A DNA stretch of 39,343 bases from an uncultured Eubacteriales bacterium (GTDB lineage Bacteria > Bacillota > Clostridia > Peptostreptococcales > Anaerovoracaceae): the NCBI GenBank assembly GCA_900547295.1, contig URGK01000014.1:1-39343 (forward strand), read 5' to 3'. The first letter of the stretch is position 1. Every line of letters starts with the position of its first letter. A program made the translations under genes and the position numbers. Below the pieces are notes generated by a model. It saw nothing but the letters and a program-made list of their open reading frames with translations. It was not told where the DNA came from and ran no database searches. Shown here in pieces: positions 32,542 to 39,343 of the stretch.

Positions 32542-34575
32542 ATGTTTAAGAAAATAGGAATTGCAGCATTGTCTGCTGTACTTGTACTGGGGCTTTCTTC
32601 CTGCGGAGGCGGCTCAGATTACGGAGAGAATTTTGATAAATTCAATGCAGCCATAGATATGGATTTTGCAAAGGAAGTAATGATGAGCGTAAGCGAATTC
32701 GGAGACGATCCTGTAATGGGTATGCGCTCGGCGGGTTCGCCTGCGGAGAAGCAGACCATGGAATACCTCAAAGGCGTTATGGAGGACATCGGACTTCAGA
32801 ATATAACTGTGGATGATATCACAGTTGACGGCTGGGTATTTAATGGCGCAAATATCACCTTCAAAAATGCTGACGGCAAGGAACAGAAGATAGACCTGGG
32901 CGGCTATCAGACAACCCTGCAGGCAGACAATGAGGAGATAGAGCTGGTTTATGTAAACGAGGGCACAGAGGCGGACTATGAGGGACTTGATGTCAAAGGC
33001 AAGCTGGTGCTGCTTGATGTTGACCAGAACGAAAACTGGTGGATAAACTATCCTGCATATCAGGCAAAGGTTAAAGGCGCCAGAGCCGTTATAGCTATGT
33101 CTGTATATGCCGAAGAAGGCAATGACAGAGTAGGCGTTCAGGACGTATGCGGACCTGCAGATGCGCCGGCGCTGGCTATAAGCGAGGACGGCTGCAAGGC
33201 TCTGCAGGATGCAATCAAGGCATCAGGAAAGGATTCGATAACAGTAACCCTTAATGCCGACTCAAAGGTTACAGAGGACGTGACTTCACACAATCTGTGG
33301 GGTGAAATTCCGGGAACCACAGAAGAAACAGTATTCGTATTCTCACATATGGACGGATATTTCCATTCAACCTATGACGATGCACAGGGCGTGGCGGTTT
33401 CAATGGCTATAGCAAAGGCTCTTGTGGACAGCGAATACACTCCTGACAAAACAATACGCTTCTGTATGCACGGCGCAGAGGAATGGGGCGTTTCCGGCAG
33501 CGAGTACGACTGGTCGGCAGGCGCTTATGAGGAAATTGTAAATGTTCATCCTGACTGGGTGGACGGCGCGTTTGCAATAGTAAACAATGACGGCGGATAT
33601 ACCGTTGAGGGCGAAACCTGCGCAGGTACCGGAAGCTCGACAGAGCTTGTAGGCTTCATCAAGGAGAGCATCGGAGGACTTAACGAGGAGTCTCCGTATG
33701 ACTGGAGCTATTACGGCAACAGCACAGGAACAGAGGATTTTTACTGGACGCTTATGGGAATTCCGTCAATAGTGGCAGAAAACGGTGACGGCACAGTATA
33801 TTTCGATAAGGGATATCATTCAACCTATGACAGCACAGAAGCGCAGCCTCTTAATGAAGAGGGCTTCAACGATATAATCAAGACCTACGGCAAGCTGGTA
33901 ATAGACCTTGATGCAAAGGCTGTAAGACCTTTGTGCTTTACTGACAGGATCAGCAGCTTTGAAGAAAGTCTTGCAGAAGGAGCAGACTTTGAAGCAGTAA
34001 TTGCAGAGGCAAAGGACGCAGCGGCGGCTTTAGAGGCAAAGATGGCTGAGGTTGAGGAGTCCGGCGACAAGGCGGCAGCGGTAGAGCTTAACAAAAAGAC
34101 TCAGGAAATATTCAAGATTCTTCAGGATGCTCTTGTGGGACTTAATTTCGAGCCGGAGAATATAATCAGACACGAGCTGTACCAGGATAATGTGGCAAAT
34201 CTTGAAGCAGGCATAGCGGCTCTTGAGGAAGGCAGAATTCAGGAGGCCTATGACGAATATCTGGGCAGCGTTGACTGGGCATGGTACTATATGAACTTTG
34301 ATAAGGAAACATGCGAGTATATGGAGAACCAGCTGTTTGACAACAGAAAGGGCACATGGGGAGACGGGCTTATTAAGTACAGACACTGTGACATAGGCGA
34401 CGTTATAATTAGTCTCGGTGATAAATACGATACAAAGGGTGCGGATGTTTCGGCAGAAATAGCCAAGCTCAAGGAACTGAAGAAAACTCAGGAAAAATAT
34501 CTTGCAAACACATATGAAGAAGAAAAAGCGGGACTTGAAAAAGCAATAAAGCTTATGAAAGAATACGCAAAATAG
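32542..34575 (+). CDS. M28 family metallopeptidase, lipoprotein, with long C-terminal helical region
   Basis: The 677-residue secreted lipoprotein has a signal sequence ending in lipobox LSSC with Cys21 as the anchor. A PA-type protease-associated segment lies at about 130-250 (GLDVKGKLVLLDVD). The M28 zinc site is at 269-315: H269-x-D271, D279-D280, E313-E314 (GAEEWG). Later ligand regions are IVNNDGG and KGYHSTYD. M28 enzymes are aminopeptidases or carboxypeptidases using two zinc ions. After about residue 455 a Glu/Ala-rich helical region of roughly 220 residues follows, with no catalytic motif. GGAGAGG precedes the ATG. It likely supplies peptide products outside the cell; any link to the preceding transporter is by position only. 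Confidence 0.92.
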   Translation: MFKKIGIAALSAVLVLGLSSCGGGSDYGENFDKFNAAIDMDFAKEVMMSVSEFGDDPVMGMRSAGSPAEKQTMEYLKGVMEDIGLQNITVDDITVDGWVFNGANITFKNADGKEQKIDLGGYQTTLQADNEEIELVYVNEGTEADYEGLDVKGKLVLLDVDQNENWWINYPAYQAKVKGARAVIAMSVYAEEGNDRVGVQDVCGPADAPALAISEDGCKALQDAIKASGKDSITVTLNADSKVTEDVTSHNLWGEIPGTTEETVFVFSHMDGYFHSTYDDAQGVAVSMAIAKALVDSEYTPDKTIRFCMHGAEEWGVSGSEYDWSAGAYEEIVNVHPDWVDGAFAIVNNDGGYTVEGETCAGTGSSTELVGFIKESIGGLNEESPYDWSYYGNSTGTEDFYWTLMGIPSIVAENGDGTVYFDKGYHSTYDSTEAQPLNEEGFNDIIKTYGKLVIDLDAKAVRPLCFTDRISSFEESLAEGADFEAVIAEAKDAAAALEAKMAEVEESGDKAAAVELNKKTQEIFKILQDALVGLNFEPENIIRHELYQDNVANLEAGIAALEEGRIQEAYDEYLGSVDWAWYYMNFDKETCEYMENQLFDNRKGTWGDGLIKYRHCDIGDVIISLGDKYDTKGADVSAEIAKLKELKKTQEKYLANTYEEEKAGLEKAIKLMKEYAK

Positions 34576-34594
34576 AATAATGCAGACAGTTACG

Positions 34595-34629
34595 GCGTGC
34601 CTTGTCAATCGGGGCACGCTGATTTTTTT
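34595..34629 (+). terminator. Terminator after the M28 peptidase gene
   Basis: GCGTGCC (34595-34601) pairs with GGCACGC (34613-34619) and is followed by TGATTTTTTT. Confidence 0.88.
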
Positions 34630-34630
34630 C

Positions 34631-34659
34631 TTGACAAGTAAACGAACGTTTACTACAAT
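34631..34659 (+). promoter_or_regulatory. TetR promoter with perfect palindromic operator in its spacer
   Basis: TTGACA (34631-34636), a 17-base spacer and TACAAT (34654-34659) form a strong sigma-A promoter. The palindrome AGTAAACG-AA-CGTTTACT occupies 34637-34654, so a bound dimer would block polymerase directly. The leader before ATG 34682 is only about 16 bases. Confidence 0.85.
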
Positions 34660-34681
34660 GTCTGATGGAGGGAGATTGACT

Positions 34682-35263
34682 ATGACAGACACCAAAGAAA
34701 GAATAATGCAGACTGCGCTGGATATGTTTTCCTGCAGAGGATATGAGGCTGTGTCAGTAAGCGATATTGCAGGAGAGCTGGGGATTAGCAAGGGCGCGCT
34801 GTACAGACATTACAAGAGCAAGAGAGATATATTTGACCATATTATAGCGCATATGGAGACGGAGGACCTGCGCAGAGCCAGAGAATTTGAGATGCCCGAA
34901 AACAGACTTTCCGACAGCGAAGCAGGCTATGACAGTGTGACAGTGGAGCAGCTCGGAGAGTTTACCAGAGCCCAGTTCATATACTGGACTCAGGATGAAT
35001 TTGCCGCGGCATTCCGGCGCATACTTCTGCTTGAAAGATATAACGATGAGGGAATTGAAAGACTGTATAATATGTACCTTGGAAGCGGTCCGCTGGAATA
35101 TGTAAGGGATGTGCTTTCTTTTGCCCTGCCGGGAGAGAATGCAGAGCTTCTTGCCGTTAAATATTATGCTCCCATGTATTTTCTGATGGAGCTTGAGAAC
35201 AGTAATGAGGCTTTGAAGCTGCTGGAGAGACATATAGAGGATTTTGAAAGGAAGCTCTTATGA
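34682..35263 (+). CDS. TetR/AcrR family transcriptional regulator
   Basis: The 193-residue protein has an N-terminal TetR helix-turn-helix (ALDMFSCRGYEAVSVSDIAG, then LGISKGALYRHYKSKRDIF) and a helical ligand-binding domain without recognisable specificity. ATG 34682 is chosen because GGAGGGAG (34667-34674) precedes it and the promoter -10 ends at 34659; an in-frame ATG at 34580 lies upstream of the promoter. Its stop overlaps the rsgA start (ATGA), so it is co-transcribed with rsgA and the methyltransferase. Autoregulation through the promoter palindrome is the simplest reading. Confidence 0.92.
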   Translation: MTDTKERIMQTALDMFSCRGYEAVSVSDIAGELGISKGALYRHYKSKRDIFDHIIAHMETEDLRRAREFEMPENRLSDSEAGYDSVTVEQLGEFTRAQFIYWTQDEFAAAFRRILLLERYNDEGIERLYNMYLGSGPLEYVRDVLSFALPGENAELLAVKYYAPMYFLMELENSNEALKLLERHIEDFERKLL

Positions 35264-36294
35264 GTCTTGCGGATTACGGATATACAGACAGGTTTAGAGT
35301 ATACGAAAATCAGTATCCCGAATATATTCCCGCCAGAGTTATATCACAGGAGAGGGGACTGTATACGGTTGTGTGCGACCGTGGAGAGCTTAGCGCGGAG
35401 ATTTCAGGCAGGCTCAGATATACGGCAGATAATGCAGTGTCATTTCCCGCTGCAGGGGATTTTGTGATGCTTTCGCTGCCCGGCGGGGAGGGCAGAGCGG
35501 TTATTCACAGTATACTGCCGAGGAAAAGCACGTTTGTAAGGAGAGCTGCAGGCTCTGCCTGCGAGGGACAGATCATTGCCGCCAATGTCGACACGGTATT
35601 TATATGCACGTCGTTAAATGGGGATTTCAATATACGAAGACTTGAAAGATATACAGCGGCGGTATGGGACAGCGGAGCTTTCCCTGTGACAGTTCTGACA
35701 AAAGAGGATCTGTGCAGTAATGCTTCGGAGAAGCTGACTGAAATTGAAAGGGCGTTGCCGGGAACAGAGACGGTTTTAACTTCTGCCTTTAATTATGATA
35801 CGGCAGGGCTTGATAAATATCTTCAAAAGGGCAAAACCATAGCCTTTGCAGGATCTTCCGGCACAGGCAAATCCACTCTCATAAATCTCCTGCTGGGAGA
35901 GGATAGATTTGATACGGCAGGAATTGATAAAAACGACAGGGGCAGACATACCACAACCTCAAGACAGCTGGTGAGGCTGCCGCAGGGTGCCATGCTTATA
36001 GATACTCCGGGAATGAGAGAACTTGGCATGTGGCATCAGGCGAAGGGTATTGAAAAAACCTTTTCGGATATACGGGAGCTTATGGGGCAATGCAGATTTT
36101 CGGACTGCTCTCATACAAACGAGCCCGGCTGCACCATAAAATCAGCGATAGCTTCGGGAGAGCTTTCAAAGGAGAGGTGGGAAGCATATCTGAAACTTGA
36201 GAGCGAAAACGCCTATTCGCAGGATACAGACAGCTACCTTGCGCAAAAAGAAAAGAAATTCAAAGAAATAGCGAAGATAAACAGGAGGCGATAG
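35260..36294 (+). CDS. rsgA: Ribosome small-subunit-dependent GTPase RsgA
   Basis: The 344-residue circularly permuted GTPase has an N-terminal OB-fold, then G4 TKED (147-150), P-loop GSSGTGKST (198-206), G2 GRHTTT (228-233) and G3 DTPGM (248-252). The C-terminal zinc finger has Cys278, Cys283, His285 and Cys291. RsgA binds the 30S subunit and assists its late maturation. The order of G-motifs and zinc ligands is diagnostic. G4 is TKxD instead of the common NKxD. It overlaps the TetR gene by 4 bases; having rsgA under a TetR regulator is unusual. Confidence 0.95.
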   Translation: MSLADYGYTDRFRVYENQYPEYIPARVISQERGLYTVVCDRGELSAEISGRLRYTADNAVSFPAAGDFVMLSLPGGEGRAVIHSILPRKSTFVRRAAGSACEGQIIAANVDTVFICTSLNGDFNIRRLERYTAAVWDSGAFPVTVLTKEDLCSNASEKLTEIERALPGTETVLTSAFNYDTAGLDKYLQKGKTIAFAGSSGTGKSTLINLLLGEDRFDTAGIDKNDRGRHTTTSRQLVRLPQGAMLIDTPGMRELGMWHQAKGIEKTFSDIRELMGQCRFSDCSHTNEPGCTIKSAIASGELSKERWEAYLKLESENAYSQDTDSYLAQKEKKFKEIAKINRRR

Positions 36295-36296
36295 CT

Positions 36297-37013
36297 ATGA
36301 AATATATAAAGAGCGGGAAATATCAGACCGATGAATTTATGTCAAAGATAATGGGTCCCAATCCTGTCAAGCTGACAGAGGAACTGATTTCAGACTGTAA
36401 AATTCCTAAGGGCAGCGTTGTTTGCGATCTCGGCAGCGGACAGGGGCTTACAAGTGTGTTTATTGCGGCAGAGTACGGATTTAAGGTGTATGCTGCTGAT
36501 CTCTGGAGCGACCCCTGCGAGAACAGAGAGTTTTTTGAGTCGCAGGGACTGTCCGAGGCAGAGATAATACCGGTTAAGGCAGATGCCGCAGATCTGCCCT
36601 TTGAAAAGAGCTTCTTTGATGCCGTTATATGTGTTGACTCATACAACTATTTCGGCAGGGACAGGGAGTACCTTGACAGCAGGCTGCTCCCATTTGTGAA
36701 GCAGGGCGGCTATGTATATATAGCGGTGCCGGGAATGAAAAAGAATTGCCATGACAATCTGCCGCAGGAGCTGCTGCTTTCGTGGAGTCCGGAGCAGCTT
36801 GAGTATATGCAGGATATCTCCTACTGGACGGATATTGTCAGCGCTTCCGGGCAGGCGGAGGTAATAGAGGTAAGTGAGATGGAGAGTAATGAAGAGGTGT
36901 GGGCTGACTGGCTTGTGCAGGAAAACGAGTATGCTGTTAACGACAGAGCTGCAATGAACGCCGGCGGAGGCAGACACCTTAATTTCATAAAGATAGTATT
37001 GAGGAAAAAATAA
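36297..37013 (+). CDS. Class I SAM-dependent methyltransferase
   Basis: The 238-residue protein has SAM motif VVCDLGSGQGLTSVF at about 41-55, acidic AADLW after strand 2, and DAADLPFEKSFFDAVICVDS covering the later motifs. It is similar in length to small-molecule methyltransferases of the UbiE/ArsM-like set, but no acceptor-specific motif is visible. It begins 2 bases after rsgA behind AGGAGG and is the last gene of that operon. A minus-strand terminator directly follows its stop. Confidence 0.88.
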   Translation: MKYIKSGKYQTDEFMSKIMGPNPVKLTEELISDCKIPKGSVVCDLGSGQGLTSVFIAAEYGFKVYAADLWSDPCENREFFESQGLSEAEIIPVKADAADLPFEKSFFDAVICVDSYNYFGRDREYLDSRLLPFVKQGGYVYIAVPGMKKNCHDNLPQELLLSWSPEQLEYMQDISYWTDIVSASGQAEVIEVSEMESNEEVWADWLVQENEYAVNDRAAMNAGGGRHLNFIKIVLRKK

Positions 37014-37032
37014 GGAGCTTTTAAGGCTCCTT
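37004..37032 (-). terminator. Minus-strand terminator of the 59-codon gene
   Basis: AAGGAGC (37012-37018) pairs with GCTCCTT (37026-37032). On the minus strand the stem is followed by ATTTTTTCC, a good T tract. The stem includes the stop codon of the small gene, and on the + strand there is no T tract. Confidence 0.75.
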
Positions 37033-37200
37033 GCAGTCGGTATCTGTATTATCTGACTGTATATCACCGGGCAGGTAAATAACCTTTTTAGGATCTGCCG
37101 GTTTTTCTTTTTTGTGTGTGTAGCGACCTTGGTTTCTGCTGAAATACATATATGCGGCTGTGCCTGCCAGAAGCAGCAGAAATAAGAGTATAAACGGCAT
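37021..37200 (-). CDS. Small membrane protein, 59 residues, unknown function
   Basis: Reading the minus strand from ATG (37200-37198) to TAA (37023-37021) gives 59 residues. There is one N-terminal membrane helix (MPFILLFLLLLAGTAAYMYF), followed by a basic segment (GRYTHKKEKPADPKK) and an acidic tail ending TDTDCKEP. AAGGAGG lies about 6 bases upstream of the start, and a terminator overlaps its stop. It is too short for the usual ORF cutoff and stands alone on its strand between rsgA's operon and the gap cluster. I do not recognise the family. It could be a membrane regulatory peptide or a component of a larger complex. Confidence 0.7.
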   Translation of the reverse strand: MPFILLFLLLLAGTAAYMYFSRNQGRYTHKKEKPADPKKVIYLPGDIQSDNTDTDCKEP

Positions 37201-37237
37201 AATTTCCTCCTTGCTGTAACTTGTTTTCTTAAAAAAA

Positions 37238-37267
37238 TTACACTATTTTTACACTAAAATTACACTA
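37238..37267. repeat. Three direct repeats TTACACTA spaced 11 bp apart
   Basis: TTACACTA occurs at 37238-37245, 37249-37256 and 37260-37267, an exact 11-bp period (about one helical turn). It lies 38 bases upstream of the 59-codon minus-strand gene, in the position of its promoter, so it is a likely operator array. On the minus strand the unit reads TAGTGTAA. The rest of 37201-37322 holds the ribosome site and a stem-loop. Confidence 0.75.
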
Positions 37268-37289
37268 TTTCAGTTTCAGCTAATGCAAT

Positions 37290-37315
37290 ACAGGAGATGC
37301 AAGCGCATCTCCTGT
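37290..37315. other. Perfect 11-bp stem-loop after the coiled-coil gene
   Basis: ACAGGAGATGC (37290-37300) pairs with GCATCTCCTGT (37305-37315) around a 4-base loop. It lies 8 bases after the stop of the minus-strand coiled-coil gene. Neither strand has a clear T tract, so it may stabilise the transcript end rather than terminate it efficiently. Confidence 0.6.
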
Positions 37316-37322
37316 CTGTAAG

Positions 37323-37592
37323 CTAACCCTTTATATCTTCAATCTGTTCTTTTAAAGATTTGATTTCTTCAAGTTTTTCATCAATCTGTGCCATTACAGG
37401 AGCGATGCCTGCATCTATTGTTTCGCCTGCTTCCCTCTGTTTGAGATAAAATTCAGCGATATCACACTTGAGTGATACAATATCCTTTTCGGCTGATGAA
37501 ATCTTTGATTTAAGCTTGGTGATTTCTATAACGTCATTGCCCTTGTCTACGGCTTTACCTGCTACAGTAGTTATCTTGTCTAAAATTGCCAT
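37323..37592 (-). CDS. Small coiled-coil protein of unknown function
   Basis: The 89-residue soluble protein is nearly all helix, with heptad-like Ile/Leu/Lys spacing (EITKLKSKISSAEKDIVSLK and IDEKLEEIKSLKEQIEDIK). The pattern resembles the N-terminal coiled coil of Firmicute zinc-ribbon proteins, but the Cys-x2-Cys ribbon is absent, so it may be a shortened relative. AGGAGGTG precedes its start. It lies 10 bases downstream of gap on the same strand and is probably co-transcribed. No function is claimed. Confidence 0.7.
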   Translation of the reverse strand: MAILDKITTVAGKAVDKGNDVIEITKLKSKISSAEKDIVSLKCDIAEFYLKQREAGETIDAGIAPVMAQIDEKLEEIKSLKEQIEDIKG

Positions 37593-37602
37593 AATGCACC
37601 TC

Positions 37603-38616
37603 CTATAATAATGTTCCCATATGTTTAAGTGTTCTTACAAGCTGGCTTGTATAGCTTGCTTCGTTATCGTACCACGCAACAACTCTTACCTCATAGATTT
37701 TGGTTCCGCATCTCTGAGCCAGAGTCTGAGTTGCATCAAACAGTGAGCCGTAGCTCATACCGATGATATCGCTGGATACGATTTCTTCTTCTGTATATCC
37801 GAAAGACTCGTTTGCTTCCTTTCTCATAATTTCATTGATGCCCTCAACAGTTACTGTTTCTGTTTCATCTTTGAGAGTTGCATCAAGAATTGTGATTGAG
37901 CCCGATGGCACAGGTACTCTCTGAGCGGAGCCTATGAGCTTGCCGTCAAGCTCAGGTATTACAAGACCTATTGCTTTTGCTGCGCCTGTGCTGTTTGGTA
38001 CTATGTTTACAGCGCCTGCTCTGGCACGTCTCTTGTTGCCTTTTTTGTGCGGGCTGTCGAGTATCTTCTGGTCGCCTGTATATGCGTGTATGGTTGTCAT
38101 AAACCCTGTTCTTACTTCTCTGTAGTCGTTAAGAGCTTTTGCCATAGGTGCAAGGCAGTTTGTTGTGCAGGAGGCTCCCGAAACGATATTGTCCTCCTTA
38201 GTAAGCTTGTCGTGATTTACGCCGTAAACGATAGTAGGCAGGTCATCGCCGGCGGGAGCCGAGATGAGAACCTTTTTGGCGCCTGCATCTATATGTGCCT
38301 GTGATTTTGCCTTTGAAGTGAAGAACCCTGTGCATTCCAGCACTATGTCAATACCAAGCTCTCCCCAAGGCAGCTTTGAGGCGTCGGCCTCGCTGTATAC
38401 AGGCACTCTGACACCGTCTACAATTATAGCCGTATCATCGCTTGTTACCTCGTGGTTTTTAAACTGTCCCTGCACTGAGTCATATTTCAAAAGATATGCC
38501 AGCATCTCAGGGCTTGTAAGATCGTTTATTGCGGCAATCTCTATGCCGTTGTCATCGAAAACCTGCCTGAATGCAAGTCTTCCGATTCGTCCAAATCCGT
38601 TAATTGCAATCTTCAT
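37603..38616 (-). CDS. gap: Glyceraldehyde-3-phosphate dehydrogenase, type I (NAD-dependent)
   Basis: The 337-residue enzyme has NGFGRIGRL at 6-14, the catalytic motif SGASC150TTNC, and the final WYDNEASYTSQLV. Asp32 in NDLT points to NAD+ preference. It oxidises glyceraldehyde 3-phosphate to 1,3-bisphosphoglycerate in glycolysis. AAGGAGG lies about 12 bases before the start. No other glycolytic gene is in view, and no clean promoter was recognised in 38617-38760 on its strand. Confidence 0.97.
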   Translation of the reverse strand: MKIAINGFGRIGRLAFRQVFDDNGIEIAAINDLTSPEMLAYLLKYDSVQGQFKNHEVTSDDTAIIVDGVRVPVYSEADASKLPWGELGIDIVLECTGFFTSKAKSQAHIDAGAKKVLISAPAGDDLPTIVYGVNHDKLTKEDNIVSGASCTTNCLAPMAKALNDYREVRTGFMTTIHAYTGDQKILDSPHKKGNKRRARAGAVNIVPNSTGAAKAIGLVIPELDGKLIGSAQRVPVPSGSITILDATLKDETETVTVEGINEIMRKEANESFGYTEEEIVSSDIIGMSYGSLFDATQTLAQRCGTKIYEVRVVAWYDNEASYTSQLVRTLKHMGTLL

Positions 38617-38837
38617 ATCTGCAACACCTCCTTACAGCTTAGAGTTTACCATTTTTTCGTAAATAATACAAGAAGATAAAGGCATTTGGGGACTGTATAA
38701 AACAGGGCAAATGTATAGGAAATATAAAAGACTGCGCTGAAACAGTCGAATGCGTCAGCTATCAGAAAGTAAAGCCAGACACGATAATGATAATATTTTT
38801 AACAGGTAAGGCGCATTCCGTAATGGGTGCGTCATAT

Positions 38838-38976
38838 TTGTTCATAGGGCAAAAAGTGGATATAATACAGAAAAACAGTACAGAAATGTGTACAAGCTGT
38901 TGTATTTATTTGTTTTGGCATGAAAAAGTGTTTTCTTTACAGCTTACTTGTATAAGGTGCAAAATGGGAGTATAAT
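38838..38976 (+). promoter_or_regulatory. Two tandem sigma-A promoters upstream of the last TetR gene
   Basis: Promoter one is TTGTTC-N17-TATAAT (38838-38866). Promoter two is TTGTAT-N17-TATAAT (38948-38976), 32 bases before the TetR start. Between them, GTACA-N6-TGTAC (38878-38893) forms an inverted repeat that could be an operator. The remaining 38617-38837 shows no open reading frame with a ribosome site. Confidence 0.6.
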
Positions 38977-39008
38977 ATATTGCAATAGAAAACGAAAGAG
39001 GTGGAGTT

Positions 39009-39343
39009 ATGGCGAAAATCGGTAAACAGCCAAGCGGTATACTTACAATGAAAAAAATGATGGGATCGGCGGCAACATTGTTCCTCGAAAAAGGATACAG
39101 CCATACAACTACTGCTGAGATTGCCAAAAAAGCGGGAATGACAGGCAGTTCTTTTTTCAGAGCTTTTGAAAACAAAGAAGCCGTACTGCTGGCACTGGTA
39201 GAAAGTATGTTTGGCAGCCAGTTTGAGATGGCCGAAAACGACGACCCGCTTATGGTATATGCAACAGAGATTGCGATACAGATGAATATTACAGAGTACA
39301 GTGAACCTTTCAGGGATTTGTATGTTACTGCCTACTCTCTGCC
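39009..39343 (+). CDS. TetR family regulator, 3' end beyond the window
   Basis: The first 111 residues are visible. The TetR helix-turn-helix is complete (ATLFLEKGYSHTTTAEIAKK, then AGMTGSSFFRAFENKEAVL). The ligand-binding domain is cut by the end of the window. GAGGTGGAG precedes ATG 39009. The gene it controls may lie downstream, out of view. Confidence 0.9.
   Translation, partial: MAKIGKQPSGILTMKKMMGSAATLFLEKGYSHTTTAEIAKKAGMTGSSFFRAFENKEAVLLALVESMFGSQFEMAENDDPLMVYATEIAIQMNITEYSEPFRDLYVTAYSL

Noticed and set aside
34030..34791. 253-codon minus-strand frame across the M28/TetR junction
   Set aside because: It crosses a clear terminator and the TetR promoter, both on the + strand, and has no ribosome site.
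38787..38975. 62-codon + strand frame between gap and the last TetR gene
   Set aside because: No ribosome site precedes it, it runs across the first tandem promoter into the second, and codon use is poor; treated as intergenic.
1..39343. CRISPR array, tRNA or rRNA genes
   Set aside because: No regularly spaced long repeats and no tRNA/rRNA-like sequence were recognised; the only short periodic repeat is the three-unit array at 37238-37267.

Overview
The window looks like a chromosomal segment of an anaerobic, gut-type Firmicute (class Clostridia; an Anaerovoracaceae/Family XIII-like lineage is a guess). The support is moderate GC, strong GGAGG-type ribosome binding sites, sigma-A promoters, ECF vitamin transport, Gram-positive surface proteins with Lys-rich Fn3-like tails, and the Trs-type radical SAM cassette. 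No rRNA, tRNA, CRISPR array, prophage or insertion sequence was seen.

Region 1 (1-12263) is a cobalamin-riboswitch-controlled locus and the most notable part of the window. A 5'-truncated B12 aptamer and a terminator-type expression platform precede an 1801-residue surface protein. Its C-terminal half pairs an alpha/alpha-barrel prenyltransferase/transcobalamin-alpha-like domain with a DUF4430 (transcobalamin-beta-like) domain. Next come a membrane-anchored DUF4430 protein, a complete ECF transporter (T protein, fused double ATPase, S component), a secreted protein with only the alpha-barrel, and a flavin reductase-like protein, closed by a terminator. The parts suggest a Gram-positive counterpart of the transcobalamin/intrinsic factor fold that captures corrinoids outside the cell and hands them to an ECF importer.

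Region 2 (12264-14676) holds an ECF sigma factor with a membrane-anchored anti-sigma-like partner, then an Rpn/PD-(D/E)XK nuclease gene with its own promoter and terminator.

Region 3 (14740-22056) is one tightly packed + strand run: an EamA transporter, a NusG domain II protein, a Gx transporter, then what I recognise as a Trs-type cassette. The cassette has a radical SAM protein with a very Cys-rich insert, a methyltransferase, a C-GCAxxG-C-C family protein, a short AMP-dependent CoA-ligase-like protein, an XdhC-like protein, and a MobA-like nucleotidyltransferase fused to a histidine phosphatase. Its product is unknown.

Region 4 (22200-24604) has a 29-codon gene with a near-consensus promoter, inverted repeats and terminator. 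On the minus strand there is a DUF364/DUF4213 protein overlapping a P-loop NTPase, and a degenerate receiver-HPt protein.

Region 5 (24726-28910) has a lone prepilin peptidase, then yhbY-truA-deoxycytidylate deaminase-MATE in one run ending in a terminator, and a stand-alone LytTR regulator.

Region 6 (28964-37013) has an amidohydrolase with a small membrane protein and a sodium:solute symporter, a secreted M28 peptidase lipoprotein, and a TetR-rsgA-methyltransferase operon whose TetR promoter carries a perfect palindrome in the spacer.

Region 7 (37004-39343) has, on the minus strand, an unlisted 59-residue membrane protein behind three 11-bp-spaced repeats, a coiled-coil protein and gap. On the + strand, two tandem promoters lead to a TetR gene cut by the window end.
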